52,089 nt of DNA. Source: an uncultured Lentisphaerota bacterium. Its GTDB lineage: Bacteria; Verrucomicrobiota; Kiritimatiellia; CAIQIC01. Position 1 is the first letter of the stretch; each line of letters opens with the position of its first letter. The translations under genes and the position numbers were made by a program. Location: positions 1-52,089 of the forward strand of contig CAIWHP010000077.1 in assembly GCA_903912445.1 (NCBI GenBank), given 5' to 3'. The notes under the pieces were generated by a model. It did no database searches, was not told the DNA's origin, and saw only the letters and a program-made list of their open reading frames with translations. Of this stretch, positions 1 to 8,370 are shown piece by piece.

Positions 1-76
1 GGGTCGTCTCCAGCAGCGGCGCGGCCGCCGCCTGCAACCCGGCGGCCAGGCAAAGCAGGGTGAGCAGCCGCTTCAT
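1..76 (-). CDS. Secreted protein, N-terminus only (cut by window edge)
   Basis: Only the first 25 codons are inside the window. They read MKRLLTLLCLAAGLQAAAAP and then LLETT, a standard Sec signal peptide with a basic n-region, a Leu/Ala-rich core and an Ala-rich cleavage region. The ATG overlaps the TGA of the upstream SGNH hydrolase gene by four bases (ATGA at 73-76), so it is very likely co-transcribed and translationally coupled with it. The mature part is missing, so no function can be given. Its place at the end of a sulfatase and esterase operon suggests another exported catabolic protein, which is inference only. Confidence 0.7.
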   Translation of the reverse strand, partial: MKRLLTLLCLAAGLQAAAAPLLETT

Positions 77-1089
77 TTCAGGGGCTCGGTGCGCAGTTGA
101 GCCGCGATGCTGGCGGCGACCGCCTTCGCCAAGAGGTCATAGCCCTCGGACTGGAAGTGCACATCGTTCGGGCGCCCGACTTTCTCCTGCACGGGCAGCA
201 CCACGGTATAAAGGTCGTCAATCGCCACACCCTGCTCCTGCATGACCTTCAGGGCCACCTCGTTGCGCGCGGGGATGCTGTCGAACTTGCGCGTCGGCGT
301 GAGGTTGCCGCCCATGGGCACGGGCGTGGTGGTGGCGAAGACCAGCTTCGCGCCGGTGCCCTTCATCTGCGCCACGAGCTGTCGGAGATTTTCGCCATAC
401 TGCTCGCGCGAGGCGCGCTGGGTCGTCGCGGAGGCGAACTTCGCATCGTGCAGGCCGAAGTTGAAATGGATCACAGCCCATTTCCCGGTACCCAGCCACG
501 CCTTCATGTGCGCAAGGCCGACCTCGGTGGCGCCGCCGTTCATCGGGATACGGTGCACATTGGCCTTGCCCTTGAGCAGCGCGCGCACCTGCAACGTATA
601 GCCGATGGAAATGGAATCGCCGATCAGCAGCACGCGCGGCAGGCCCGGCTCATCCTTGAGCGTGCGCACAGCCGGGTTCTTCGGCGCATCGGAGTCGGCC
701 AGGGTTTCGCCCTCGTTCGGCTTGCGCTTGGCGGCCGCGTCTGCCTTCGCCAGCAGCGGCGCCAGCCCGGGGTGTTGCGCGAGCAGCGCCTGGCGCTTGG
801 CCGCCTCGTAGTCCTTCGTTGCCTTGTGATAGGCCACCGCGACAGCGTGGCTGCGCTCGGCGGGGAACTTTGCGCGGTCGAGTTGATAGACCTTGCGCGC
901 GGCGTTGAACTGCGCCGTGGCCGCCCGCATCCCGGGCGTTTTCAGCACGGCGGCCTGGGCAGCTGCCACCTGATGCGATTCCTCCGGAGTCAAGGCGGCG
1001 GAAACAACCGGCGCGGCGCCAGCGCGACCGACGCCAAACAACAGGGTCCCGGCCAACATGACAAGCAGAGCGGCTTGAGGGAGGGTCAT
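73..1089 (-). CDS. Secreted SGNH/GDSL-type esterase
   Basis: A 338-residue exported hydrolase. After a signal peptide (residues 1 to about 25) comes an Ala/Lys-rich, probably helical stretch to about residue 145. The SGNH fold follows: GDSIS holds the nucleophile Ser (block I), a Gly sits in the MNGGAT region (block II), the GLHD motif stands near the usual block III, and NDVHF near the C-terminus supplies the Asp/His pair of block V. Family members are esterases that remove acetyl or other acyl groups from polysaccharides; the substrate here is not visible. It lies 19 bp after the upstream sulfatase and overlaps the next gene by ATGA. The long helical N-terminal segment is unusual for the family. 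Confidence 0.85.
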   Translation of the reverse strand: MTLPQAALLVMLAGTLLFGVGRAGAAPVVSAALTPEESHQVAAAQAAVLKTPGMRAATAQFNAARKVYQLDRAKFPAERSHAVAVAYHKATKDYEAAKRQALLAQHPGLAPLLAKADAAAKRKPNEGETLADSDAPKNPAVRTLKDEPGLPRVLLIGDSISIGYTLQVRALLKGKANVHRIPMNGGATEVGLAHMKAWLGTGKWAVIHFNFGLHDAKFASATTQRASREQYGENLRQLVAQMKGTGAKLVFATTTPVPMGGNLTPTRKFDSIPARNEVALKVMQEQGVAIDDLYTVVLPVQEKVGRPNDVHFQSEGYDLLAKAVAASIAAQLRTEPLK

Positions 1090-1108
1090 AGATCAGTTCC
1101 TGCTGCTT

Positions 1109-2410
1109 TCATCTGTTCTTTTTCTTTTTGCCGGCCTTGCGGCCTTTGGGTTTGTCGCCTGTGATCTGGCCGGCGTTGGGGCCGAGTTTGTCGAGGACGG
1201 CTTGCAGCCGTGCGCGGGCGGCGATGGCAGCCTCGTCCTTCGTGTCGGCGGCGACCGGCTTTTCCACAAACGGCGCGTCGCTCATGTCGAACAAGGCGCC
1301 GGCCTGGGTGAGCTTGAAGCCCTGCTCGCGGACATACCAGTTCGCGCCCAGCTGGACGTAGACCCACTCGCGCGGCGTGCCTTTTTCGCCGCGCAGTTGC
1401 GGCGCAAAGCTGCGGCTGTCGAGCGTCACGCCTTCCGGCATTTTCGCGCCCGCCACCTCGGCAAACGTGGCGAAGAAATCGCTGAAATCCACGAGGTCGT
1501 TCGCCACGCGCCCGGCGGGCAGCGTGCCCTTCCAGCTCGCCAGCAGCGGCACCCGGCTGCCGCCTTCGAGCAACGAGCCCTTCATGCCATTGATCTTGCG
1601 CCCGCCGAGGGTGGAGCGGTCGGCGCCGAAGCGCGCGGTGCCATTGTCGCCGGTGAAAACGATCAACGTCTTCTCGAGCAGGCCGAGCTTTTCGAGTTCC
1701 GCAACGAGCCGGCCGACTTCCTTGTCGAGGTAGGCGACGTTGTCCTCGTAATACTCCGTGGTGCCGGCCTTGCTGTCCGGCGTCTTCAGGATCGGACCGT
1801 GGATCAGATGCGTCGGATAGTAGAAATAGAACGGCTGTTCGCGATGGCGCTTGAAGAAGTCTGCGGCAAAGTCGAAGCAGACATCGGGGCAATAGACGTC
1901 CTGCTTGCCCTCGACGAGCTGGCCGTTCTTGGTGTAGCTCGTCTTCCAATACCAGCCGCCTGCGGTCGGGTCGGTGAGCCATTCATCGAAGCCCCAGTCG
2001 CCGGGCGTGTCGCCCATCTGCCGCCATTTGCCCGCCATGCCGGTCGCATAGCCGGCCTGCTTGAGCGTACGCGCGAGCGACGGTTCGTTCTTGAACGACG
2101 GCTGCCCGGCATTCTGGTTCGATGTGCCGCCGCTGCGGAACGTGTAACGGCCCGTGTTGATCACGCAGCGCGACGGCCCACACAGCGGCATCGCATAGCA
2201 GTGCGTGAAGCGCGCGCCCGTCTCGGCAAGCTTGTCGAGGTTAGGCGTCTTGCCCTTGAAGCGGTCCGAGCCATAGCAACTGACGCCATCCAGGCCGAAG
2301 TCATCGGCGAGGATGAAAAGGATGTTGGGTCTGGAGGCGGGCTCCGCGCGAAGCGATACGGCTGGCACGAGCGCAGCCAAAGCAACTGTCACTGCGAGTA
2401 TGCGGCTCAT
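1109..2410 (-). CDS. Secreted sulfatase (formylglycine type, S1 family)
   Basis: A 433-residue arylsulfatase-like enzyme that hydrolyses sulfate esters, probably on a glycan. The start was set at the ATG at 2410, which opens a signal peptide (residues 1-22); the open frame continues 25 codons upstream without signal-like sequence. NILFILADDFG is the N-terminal metal-binding motif. LCGPSR (Cys about 77) is the CxPSR site converted to formylglycine by a maturase not present in this window. TGDNGTARFG and GGSRVPLLASW are further family landmarks. The C-terminus is Lys-rich (GRKAGKKKKNR). A hairpin at 2505-2535 separates it from the EF-hand gene, so it may have its own promoter. The SGNH esterase gene follows directly. 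Confidence 0.93.
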   Translation of the reverse strand: MSRILAVTVALAALVPAVSLRAEPASRPNILFILADDFGLDGVSCYGSDRFKGKTPNLDKLAETGARFTHCYAMPLCGPSRCVINTGRYTFRSGGTSNQNAGQPSFKNEPSLARTLKQAGYATGMAGKWRQMGDTPGDWGFDEWLTDPTAGGWYWKTSYTKNGQLVEGKQDVYCPDVCFDFAADFFKRHREQPFYFYYPTHLIHGPILKTPDSKAGTTEYYEDNVAYLDKEVGRLVAELEKLGLLEKTLIVFTGDNGTARFGADRSTLGGRKINGMKGSLLEGGSRVPLLASWKGTLPAGRVANDLVDFSDFFATFAEVAGAKMPEGVTLDSRSFAPQLRGEKGTPREWVYVQLGANWYVREQGFKLTQAGALFDMSDAPFVEKPVAADTKDEAAIAARARLQAVLDKLGPNAGQITGDKPKGRKAGKKKKNR

Positions 2411-2504
2411 GGGTTCCACCCTTTTTGATGGTGCGTTTTCCGAAGGTTCCCTACACGAACAAGCTGAGGCAAGCCAGCCGGCCATCTGCCTGAAAAACCG
2501 AACC

Positions 2505-2535
2505 GGCGTCAGCGCGACAAAAGCCCGCTGACGCC
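2505..2535 (-). terminator. Terminator-like hairpin after the EF-hand gene
   Basis: A perfect 10-bp inverted repeat (GGCGTCAGCG at 2505-2514 and CGCTGACGCC at 2526-2535) with an 11-nt loop lies 22 bp after the stop of the EF-hand gene. On the minus strand it is followed by GGTTCGGTTTTT, so the T-run starts about seven bases after the stem. This is looser than a textbook intrinsic terminator. It may end part of the transcript before the sulfatase at 2410. Confidence 0.5.
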
Positions 2536-2557
2536 GATCGGTATCACACTGGATCCG

Positions 2558-2884
2558 TTACTGATCCTTTTTTTTCTTTTTCTTCTTCGCAGGCGCATCA
2601 ACGGTCTTCGTCGCCGGGATGGCGGCGAGCTCTTCGTCGCTGAGCTTGCCGTCGCTGTCCTTGTCGAAGGCCTTCAAGGGGCCAGTCTTGTCCGCGTCGA
2701 GGTCTTTGCGGACGGCATCCTTTTCGTCGGCATCGAGGGCGCCGTTGTAGTTCTTGTCGTACTTCGCGTAGGTATCGGACGGGGCGGTGGCCGGAGCCGC
2801 GCCCTTCTTGCCCTTCGCCAACGCTGCCGGCGTCAGCAGGCCCGCCAGACACACGCCCATCACGAGCAGGGTCAGTTTCTTCAT
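2558..2884 (-). CDS. Small secreted EF-hand (calcium-binding) protein
   Basis: A 108-residue exported protein. The ATG at 2884 is chosen because it opens a clear signal peptide (MKKLTLLVMGVCLAGLL, cleaved near ALA-KG) and has AAGGAAGAG upstream. Two EF-hand loops are visible, DKNYNGALDADE and DKDSDGKLSDEE, both with Asp/Asn at the ligand positions and the central Gly. The C-terminus is a basic run of Lys (PAKKKKKKKDQ). Such small EF-hand proteins are common beside sulfatases in PVC genomes; sulfatases and some glycoside hydrolases bind calcium, so a role in calcium delivery or adhesion is possible but unproven. It sits between the FAD-oxidoreductase (134 bp upstream) and a terminator-like hairpin. 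Confidence 0.88.
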   Translation of the reverse strand: MKKLTLLVMGVCLAGLLTPAALAKGKKGAAPATAPSDTYAKYDKNYNGALDADEKDAVRKDLDADKTGPLKAFDKDSDGKLSDEELAAIPATKTVDAPAKKKKKKKDQ

Positions 2885-3018
2885 CGCACTCTTCCTTTGC
2901 AGCTTGATTGCACTTTGCTGGGCCGGCACCGGAGCGCAATCAACTCTCCCCGCCGGCCATTACGTCACAAGCGTATAACGCGGCGGGGCCTGCCGAATTG
3001 TAGGAATCTGGCCGCTCC

Positions 3019-5265
3019 CTATTCGTCGCAAAGCGGATTGGTGATTTGGAAATCCGCCGAGGGCACAGCCCCCGAGGGGCGGACAAAGGTCAGGTGCGGG
3101 AAGCCGTAACTGCCGCCCACCTTGCCGGAATGTCCGGGAATGGTGACGGCACCGGCGGGGAAGCTGCGGTGATAGAGCACGTCCACGCCGTCTTCGCCCC
3201 ACAGGAGCGTGTCCCTGGTCTTCTGCCACTCGGCGGGCAGCGCGGGCTTGCCGCGCTGGTGGACGGCGATCCAAACCTCCACCGGCGTGTTGACGGTGAA
3301 CCGGTAGCCCACCCCAGGTTTGACGGCGCTGCCGCGCGGCGGAATCAGGCAGGTGGCCTCGCGCACCGCCGGCGGGACCGAAACCAGGTCGTACTGCTGC
3401 CGGACACGCTGCAGCTCATCGCCCGGCCCATGCACGAGCAGTTGGGGGCTGCGCTTTTTCCCTTTGGCGCTTTCGGCCACCGTCTCCTCCACGGCCGGGC
3501 GCACCAGCTTGAGGAGCTCATCGAGATGCTCCTGACAGACGCCGCGCGGCGTGGTGTTGTGTTTCTTCATCAGCGCCGCCGCGTAGCCGGTGGCCGCGCC
3601 CATCTGGCCGCAGGTGTTCATGACGCGCGGGCCGCCCAGCCCGATGTGGGAGCAGCTGAAGTTGCGCCCGGCCATCATCAGGTTGGCGACATTCTTCGAG
3701 TACAGGCTGCGGAACGGGATGTAGTAGCGCGGCACTTTCTTGAAGAGCGCCGTGGAGAGGAAGTCCTGCGGCACCTTGGGGTCTTTGTAGTTCTTCTGAT
3801 AATGCACGTCCACCTCGCGCGTCTCGGTGACGACCGCGTCGGCAAAGGTCCGGCCCTCGGTCATGTCCTTGAACGTATAGATATAGTCGCCCATCAGCCT
3901 GCGGGATTCGCGCTTGCCGCTGATGTAGCCGACAAAACGGAGCTTGTGGAAGACCTGCTTCGGATTTTGCTTGGCGTTGGCGAACGAGCCATAGATGGCC
4001 CGCAGCACGTGGTCGCGAATTTCCTCGGCGTCGGCGATCTGGTCGAGATCGTTGCGCGAATACTCCCAGAACCACTCGCCCTTCGTCGCCGAGTTGGTCT
4101 TGGCGACCGCCTTGGCCCACGGCACAGCCGGGAACGGTTGCGGTGTCGCGGCGGCCACCGAGTTCCACAGCAGCGAGGTGCCCATGACGCGGTTGTCGGC
4201 GTTGGTGGGCGACCACAGGTCGCCGTGTTGATCCCAGCCCTCGTCGAATTCGGCGCGCGGTTCGCGACCGTAGCGGTGCTCGGCTCCCGCCCAGTAGCCG
4301 ATCCAACCATCGCCCGTGCCATCGATGAAGGCCGGCGCGGCGAACGAGCGGGCCTCGCCGGTTTCGATGTGCCGCGCATGCACGTGCGTGATCCGGTTGC
4401 CATTCGTCGCCACACCGTACGCGCGCCAGCCGAGGAATTGCTGGATGTTGGTCGCCGCGTTCATCGTCGCATGGCGCTTCTGATCATCCGCCAGCGCCCG
4501 CTCCGAGCCGTTCGGCCAGTGCTCGGAGTTGATGCCTTTGAGCAGCCGGCCCGCGTAGCCGGTGATGCCGATGGTGTGGACGCGCACCTCGCCGCTGGCA
4601 TTGCCGCCCAGGACGGGACGGTCGTGGACGAGCGCCACGGCAAGGCCCTGCTCCGCGGCGGCCAGCGCTGCGGCGCAGCCGGAGATACCGCCGCCGACCA
4701 CAACGACATCGAACTTGCCGGCGGAGGGCGGCATGGCGGGAAGACCGGACAACCGGTCGCGCCACGCGCGCATTTTTTTCAGGTCGTCCGGCGGTCGCTC
4801 GGCCGCATCGGTGGTCAGATAAAGCGCGTCACAGCGTCCATCGAAGCCGGTCAGGTCTTCCAGCTCAAGGCGTGTTGCGCCTGCCGGCAGCGCCACCGTG
4901 CCGCCATCCTGCCACTGCCAGCCCGTCAGCGTGCCGAACTCCGGCGCCAGTGCGTTGCCATTGATAAGCACCTTGAAACGTCCGGGCGCAGCCCAGTCTC
5001 CGGGCACCCAGTTCTTGGTGCGCACCCATACCCGGTAGGAACCGGCCTGCGCGATGGCGAGGCTGGTGGAGGCGTTCTTCACCGGCTGGCCAAGTCCATG
5101 GGCGAGCAGATAGGGCGAACCCATCTGCTCCACGAACTGCTGGTCCACCGACCAGCCGCCCTTATCGGCAAAAGCTTCCGCCTCGACGAGGATTCCGGTG
5201 TCGGCCCAAGCCGTTGCACCCGCAGCGAGCAACCCGCCGGCAAGCATACAGATCAATTTTTTCAT
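3019..5265 (-). CDS. Secreted FAD-dependent oxidoreductase with N-terminal carbohydrate-binding-like domain
   Basis: A 748-residue exported flavoprotein. The signal peptide (residues 1-24, MKKLICMLAGGLLAAGATAWA) supports the ATG at 5265; TTG at 5274 is also in frame but unlikely. Residues about 28-150 form a beta-rich module (LVEAEAFADKGGW, SYRVWVRTKNW, LEDLTGFDGRCDALYLT) like domains found with CBM or PA14 folds. The Rossmann FAD site VVVGGGISGCAAALAAAEQG follows, and GGNASGE is a second FAD contact. MMAGRNFSCSHIGLGGPRV is the conserved FAD-family C-terminal motif. The sugar or alcohol substrate is unknown. Its AAGGA ribosome-binding site lies inside a palindrome at 5268-5283, one of three spaced 31 bp apart. 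Confidence 0.88.
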   Translation of the reverse strand: MKKLICMLAGGLLAAGATAWADTGILVEAEAFADKGGWSVDQQFVEQMGSPYLLAHGLGQPVKNASTSLAIAQAGSYRVWVRTKNWVPGDWAAPGRFKVLINGNALAPEFGTLTGWQWQDGGTVALPAGATRLELEDLTGFDGRCDALYLTTDAAERPPDDLKKMRAWRDRLSGLPAMPPSAGKFDVVVVGGGISGCAAALAAAEQGLAVALVHDRPVLGGNASGEVRVHTIGITGYAGRLLKGINSEHWPNGSERALADDQKRHATMNAATNIQQFLGWRAYGVATNGNRITHVHARHIETGEARSFAAPAFIDGTGDGWIGYWAGAEHRYGREPRAEFDEGWDQHGDLWSPTNADNRVMGTSLLWNSVAAATPQPFPAVPWAKAVAKTNSATKGEWFWEYSRNDLDQIADAEEIRDHVLRAIYGSFANAKQNPKQVFHKLRFVGYISGKRESRRLMGDYIYTFKDMTEGRTFADAVVTETREVDVHYQKNYKDPKVPQDFLSTALFKKVPRYYIPFRSLYSKNVANLMMAGRNFSCSHIGLGGPRVMNTCGQMGAATGYAAALMKKHNTTPRGVCQEHLDELLKLVRPAVEETVAESAKGKKRSPQLLVHGPGDELQRVRQQYDLVSVPPAVREATCLIPPRGSAVKPGVGYRFTVNTPVEVWIAVHQRGKPALPAEWQKTRDTLLWGEDGVDVLYHRSFPAGAVTIPGHSGKVGGSYGFPHLTFVRPSGAVPSADFQITNPLCDE

Positions 5266-5267
5266 AT

Positions 5268-5347
5268 TTTCCAATCCTTGGAATTTGCGAGGTGAATCTA
5301 TCCAAACCTTGGAACTTTACCTAACGTTTTTTCCAAGCCTTGGAAAA
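5268..5347 (-). promoter_or_regulatory. Three TTCCAA/TTGGAA palindromes spaced exactly 31 bp
   Basis: Between the sulfatase stop (5363) and the FAD-oxidoreductase ATG (5265) are three copies of the palindrome: TTTCCAATCCTTGGAA (5268-5283), TCCAAACCTTGGAA (5301-5314) and TTTCCAAGCCTTGGAAAA (5330-5347). Their centres are at about 5276, 5307 and 5338, so each step is 31 bp, close to three helical turns. The copy nearest the gene contains the Shine-Dalgarno AAGGA on the minus strand, nine bases from the ATG. This fits an operator array for a dimeric regulator, or hairpins acting in the mRNA. Confidence 0.7.
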
Positions 5348-5362
5348 TACAGCCGACTGCTT

Positions 5363-6904
5363 TCACTTCTTGTTCTTCTTCCCTTTGCGCTGCGGTGGCG
5401 CGGCCGGCGCCTGCGGATCAAAGCCGGCCTCAAACTGCTTACGCAAGCGCTCCAGCTCGGCGGTCAGTTCAGTCACTGTCGTCGCATACGCCGGATCGCC
5501 GTGAACGCTGCGCATCTGCTGAGGATTCTTTTCGAGATCGTAGAGTTCCCACTCCTTGACCGGGTAGAAATTCGCCAGCGTGAAGCGCTCGGTGCGTACG
5601 CCGTAATGTTTCGTCACGCCGTGGCCGGGATCGTAGTAGTGATAGTAAATGCTCTTGCGCCAGTCGGCCGGTGTTTCGCCGCGCAGCAGCGGCACGAGCG
5701 AGCGGCCGTGCAGGCCCTCGGGCACCTTGCCGCCAGCCATCTCGACGAACGTCGGCGCGTAGTCGATGTTCTGCACGAGCGGCGTCGGCCGGCTGCCCGG
5801 CTTGACCACGCCGGGCCACTTGACGATCAGCGGCATGTGGATGGACTCTTCGTAGATCCACCGCTTGTCGAACCACCCGTGCTCGCCGTTATAAAAACCT
5901 TGGTCGGCGGCATAGATGACGATGGTGTTCTCCTCCAGCCCTTCGGCCTTGAGGTAGTCGCACACGCGGCCAACACTGTCGTCCACGGCCTTGATGCAGC
6001 GGAGATAGTCCTTCATGTACTCCTGATATTTCCACCGCGTCAGCGCCTGACCTTCCAGATGCGCTTTCTCGAACGCCGTGTTGCGCGCGCCGTAGCTGGC
6101 GTCGAACTCGGCGGACTGCTCACCCTTGCCGGCCTGACGCACCTTGAGGTCGCTGGAAAGCACCATGTCGCGACCGATTTCCATCTTCTGCGTATGCGCG
6201 GGCGTCCCGCGCCCGGCGTGATCATCAAACAGCGTCGGCGGCTCGGGGATCGTCACGCTGGAGAGCCAGTTGTAGTAGCGGGTCGGCGGCTCCCACGGGC
6301 GGTGCGGAGCCTTGTGGTGCAGCAGCAGCATGAACGGCTTGTTTTTGTCGCGCTGCTTGAGCCAGCCGAGGCTCAAATCGGTGAGCAGGTCGGTGGCGTA
6401 GCCGGTGAGCTTCTCCTCGCCGTTCGGCCCGATGACGGAGGGATTCCAATAATTGCCCTGCCCCGGGAACAGCCGCCAGTAATCGGTGTTGGCCGGCGTA
6501 TCGCCGAGATGCCATTTGCCGAACGCGGCCGTCTGATAGCCGGCCGCGCGCACCGCCGCCGGATACATCCATGCGCCCTGCCGCACCGGTTGGCCAAGGT
6601 TGGTCACGCCATTGGAACCGCTGTGCAGTCCCGTCAGCACCGAGGCGCGGCTCGGCGAGCACAGCGAGTTGCCACAAAAACTATTCGGGAACAGCGCGCC
6701 CGCCGCCGCAAGCCGGTCAATGTTCGGCGTCACCTGCTGTTGCCGGCAGAACTCCGAGAGCCGCGAGTTATACGCGCCGATCGTCTGGATCGAATGATCG
6801 TCGGAGAAGATGAAAACGATATTCGGCTTGCCTGCCGGGGCTCCGACCGCGATCCCTACGGACAGCAAAACGGCGCCGAGCGTGGCCTGGATTGTTTTGT
6901 TCAT
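5363..6904 (-). CDS. Secreted sulfatase, resembling N-acetylglucosamine-6-sulfatase-type enzymes
   Basis: A 513-residue exported sulfatase with signal peptide (residues 1-22) and FIFSDDHS metal site. LCSPSRASVLTG carries the formylglycine Cys (about residue 82). GKWHLGD is the conserved Lys/His region. The later segments GEHGWFDKRWIYEES and MPLIVKWPG are typical of the sulfatases annotated as mucin-desulfating or GlcNAc-6-sulfatases; that assignment is by resemblance only. The C-terminus is basic and Pro-rich (PAAPPQRKGKKNKK). Its ATG overlaps the TGA of the upstream sulfatase gene by four bases (6901-6904), a sign of coupled translation. The next gene is the FAD-oxidoreductase, 97 bp away across the palindrome array. 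Confidence 0.93.
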   Translation of the reverse strand: MNKTIQATLGAVLLSVGIAVGAPAGKPNIVFIFSDDHSIQTIGAYNSRLSEFCRQQQVTPNIDRLAAAGALFPNSFCGNSLCSPSRASVLTGLHSGSNGVTNLGQPVRQGAWMYPAAVRAAGYQTAAFGKWHLGDTPANTDYWRLFPGQGNYWNPSVIGPNGEEKLTGYATDLLTDLSLGWLKQRDKNKPFMLLLHHKAPHRPWEPPTRYYNWLSSVTIPEPPTLFDDHAGRGTPAHTQKMEIGRDMVLSSDLKVRQAGKGEQSAEFDASYGARNTAFEKAHLEGQALTRWKYQEYMKDYLRCIKAVDDSVGRVCDYLKAEGLEENTIVIYAADQGFYNGEHGWFDKRWIYEESIHMPLIVKWPGVVKPGSRPTPLVQNIDYAPTFVEMAGGKVPEGLHGRSLVPLLRGETPADWRKSIYYHYYDPGHGVTKHYGVRTERFTLANFYPVKEWELYDLEKNPQQMRSVHGDPAYATTVTELTAELERLRKQFEAGFDPQAPAAPPQRKGKKNKK

Positions 6905-8367
6905 GGATTCACTTTCTTGCGCTTCTTCTTTTGCGGAACTCCGGGTTCGTGGCCGTCGCTGTCAGCCTTGCCCCCACCCCACAGCGGCTTGACCAGCGTG
7001 GCATTCCAACCATCCCACTGCGCCTGTAATTCCTTGACCCTATTGGGCTGCGCGGCGGCGAGGTCCTTGGCTTCGCCGATGTCGGCGGCAAGGTTGTAGA
7101 GCTTCGCGGCGGTCACCGGCTGCCCTTTGTGGCCGGTGCGCGTATCGGCGTTGCTGTCGTAGCGGACCAGCTTGAAGTCGCCGACACGCAGCGCCATCTG
7201 CTCGCCGAAGCGCCAGTAGAGCGCCTCGTGCGGCGCGCCGGTTTTTTCGCCCGCGAGATAGGGCAGCAGGTTCACACCGTCAAGGTTATCGGTTTTCGCC
7301 CCGGCCAATGTAAGCGCCGTCGCGGTCAGGTCGAGTTGGATCGCCGGCTGCTCGAAGACGCCGGGTTTCACCTGCCCGGGCCACGCGAGCACAAACGGCA
7401 CGCGGATACCGCCCTCCAGCGTCGTGCGCTTGGAGCCGCGCAGCGGAGCGTTGCGCGAGGCGTTGACCGTGACGCCCGGCATCGTCGGCCCGCCGTTGTC
7501 GCTGATGAAGACGATGAACGTGTTCTTGTCCTGCCCGGTGGCGGCGAGTTTCTTCAGGACGCTGCCGATATTCTCGTCCATCGCAAACATCATCGCGGCG
7601 TAGGCGCGGCGCTGCGGATCGGCAATGCCGCTGAACTTCGCGAGCCGCTTATCGGTGGCGTGCATCGGCGTGTGGACCGCGTTGAACGCTAGGTAGAGGA
7701 ACCACGGCTGGCTTGCCTGCGCCGAGCCTGTCGAGGTGTGGCGCTCAATGAAGGCCGCCGCCTCGCGGCCAAAAGCGTCGGTCGTGTAATCCAGCTCCTT
7801 GACCTGCTCCGTGCCGCGCAGGATGCCGGCGGCGTCGAAGTAGCTATGCGCGCCGCCGAGGAAGCCGAAGAACTCATCGAAGCCGCGCTTCTGTGGATGT
7901 AGCGCCGTCTCCGAACCGAGGTGCCACTTGCCGACGAGGCCGGTGACGTAGCCCGCGGCCTTGAGCCGGTCGGCGATGGTGGTCTCGGTCAGCGGCAGGC
8001 CGTGTGTACCCGCAGGGTTGAACTCGTGGCCGAACCGCTGCTGATAGCGCCCGGTCATCAGCCCCGCGCGTGTCGGCGAGCAATAGGGCCCGGTGACGTA
8101 GCCGCTGGTGAACCGCACGCCCGACGCCGCCAGCGCATCGAGATGCGGCGTTGGGATATCCTTGCACCCGTGGAAGCCCACATCGGCATAGCCCATGTCG
8201 TCACCAACGATGAAGAGGATGTTGGGCCTGCCCCGACCTGTGGTGAGCGCAGTCGAACCAGCAGCGTCGAGGGGCCGCGTTGTGGCCATGTCCGCGGCCC
8301 AACCTGTCGCGCTACACATCAAACCCAGGCAGGCGCCGCTGACGAGCATGGTGACAAAAGGCTGCAT
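6901..8367 (-). CDS. Secreted arylsulfatase A-like sulfatase
   Basis: A 488-residue S1-family sulfatase. A signal peptide (residues 1-25, ending GWAA) is followed by a short variable linker and then NILFIVGDDMGYADVG (metal ligands). YCSPTR near residue 96 is the formylglycine site with Thr in place of the commoner Ser, an allowed variant. GKWHLGS, FISDNGGPT and EGGIRVPFVLAWPG are core landmarks. The C-terminus ends in a Lys-rich tail (PQKKKRKKVNP) like its neighbours. It starts 3 bp after the Tat-exported sulfatase stop and overlaps the following sulfatase by ATGA, so three sulfatases form one tight translational unit. Substrate position cannot be read from sequence. Confidence 0.93.
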   Translation of the reverse strand: MQPFVTMLVSGACLGLMCSATGWAADMATTRPLDAAGSTALTTGRGRPNILFIVGDDMGYADVGFHGCKDIPTPHLDALAASGVRFTSGYVTGPYCSPTRAGLMTGRYQQRFGHEFNPAGTHGLPLTETTIADRLKAAGYVTGLVGKWHLGSETALHPQKRGFDEFFGFLGGAHSYFDAAGILRGTEQVKELDYTTDAFGREAAAFIERHTSTGSAQASQPWFLYLAFNAVHTPMHATDKRLAKFSGIADPQRRAYAAMMFAMDENIGSVLKKLAATGQDKNTFIVFISDNGGPTMPGVTVNASRNAPLRGSKRTTLEGGIRVPFVLAWPGQVKPGVFEQPAIQLDLTATALTLAGAKTDNLDGVNLLPYLAGEKTGAPHEALYWRFGEQMALRVGDFKLVRYDSNADTRTGHKGQPVTAAKLYNLAADIGEAKDLAAAQPNRVKELQAQWDGWNATLVKPLWGGGKADSDGHEPGVPQKKKRKKVNP

Positions 8368-8370
8368 GGT

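Noticed and set aside
3046-5295. Long plus-strand open frame opposite the FAD-oxidoreductase
   Set aside because: Antisense shadow of a GC-rich gene: Arg/His/Ala-rich product without motifs. The minus-strand frame has a signal peptide and an FAD site.
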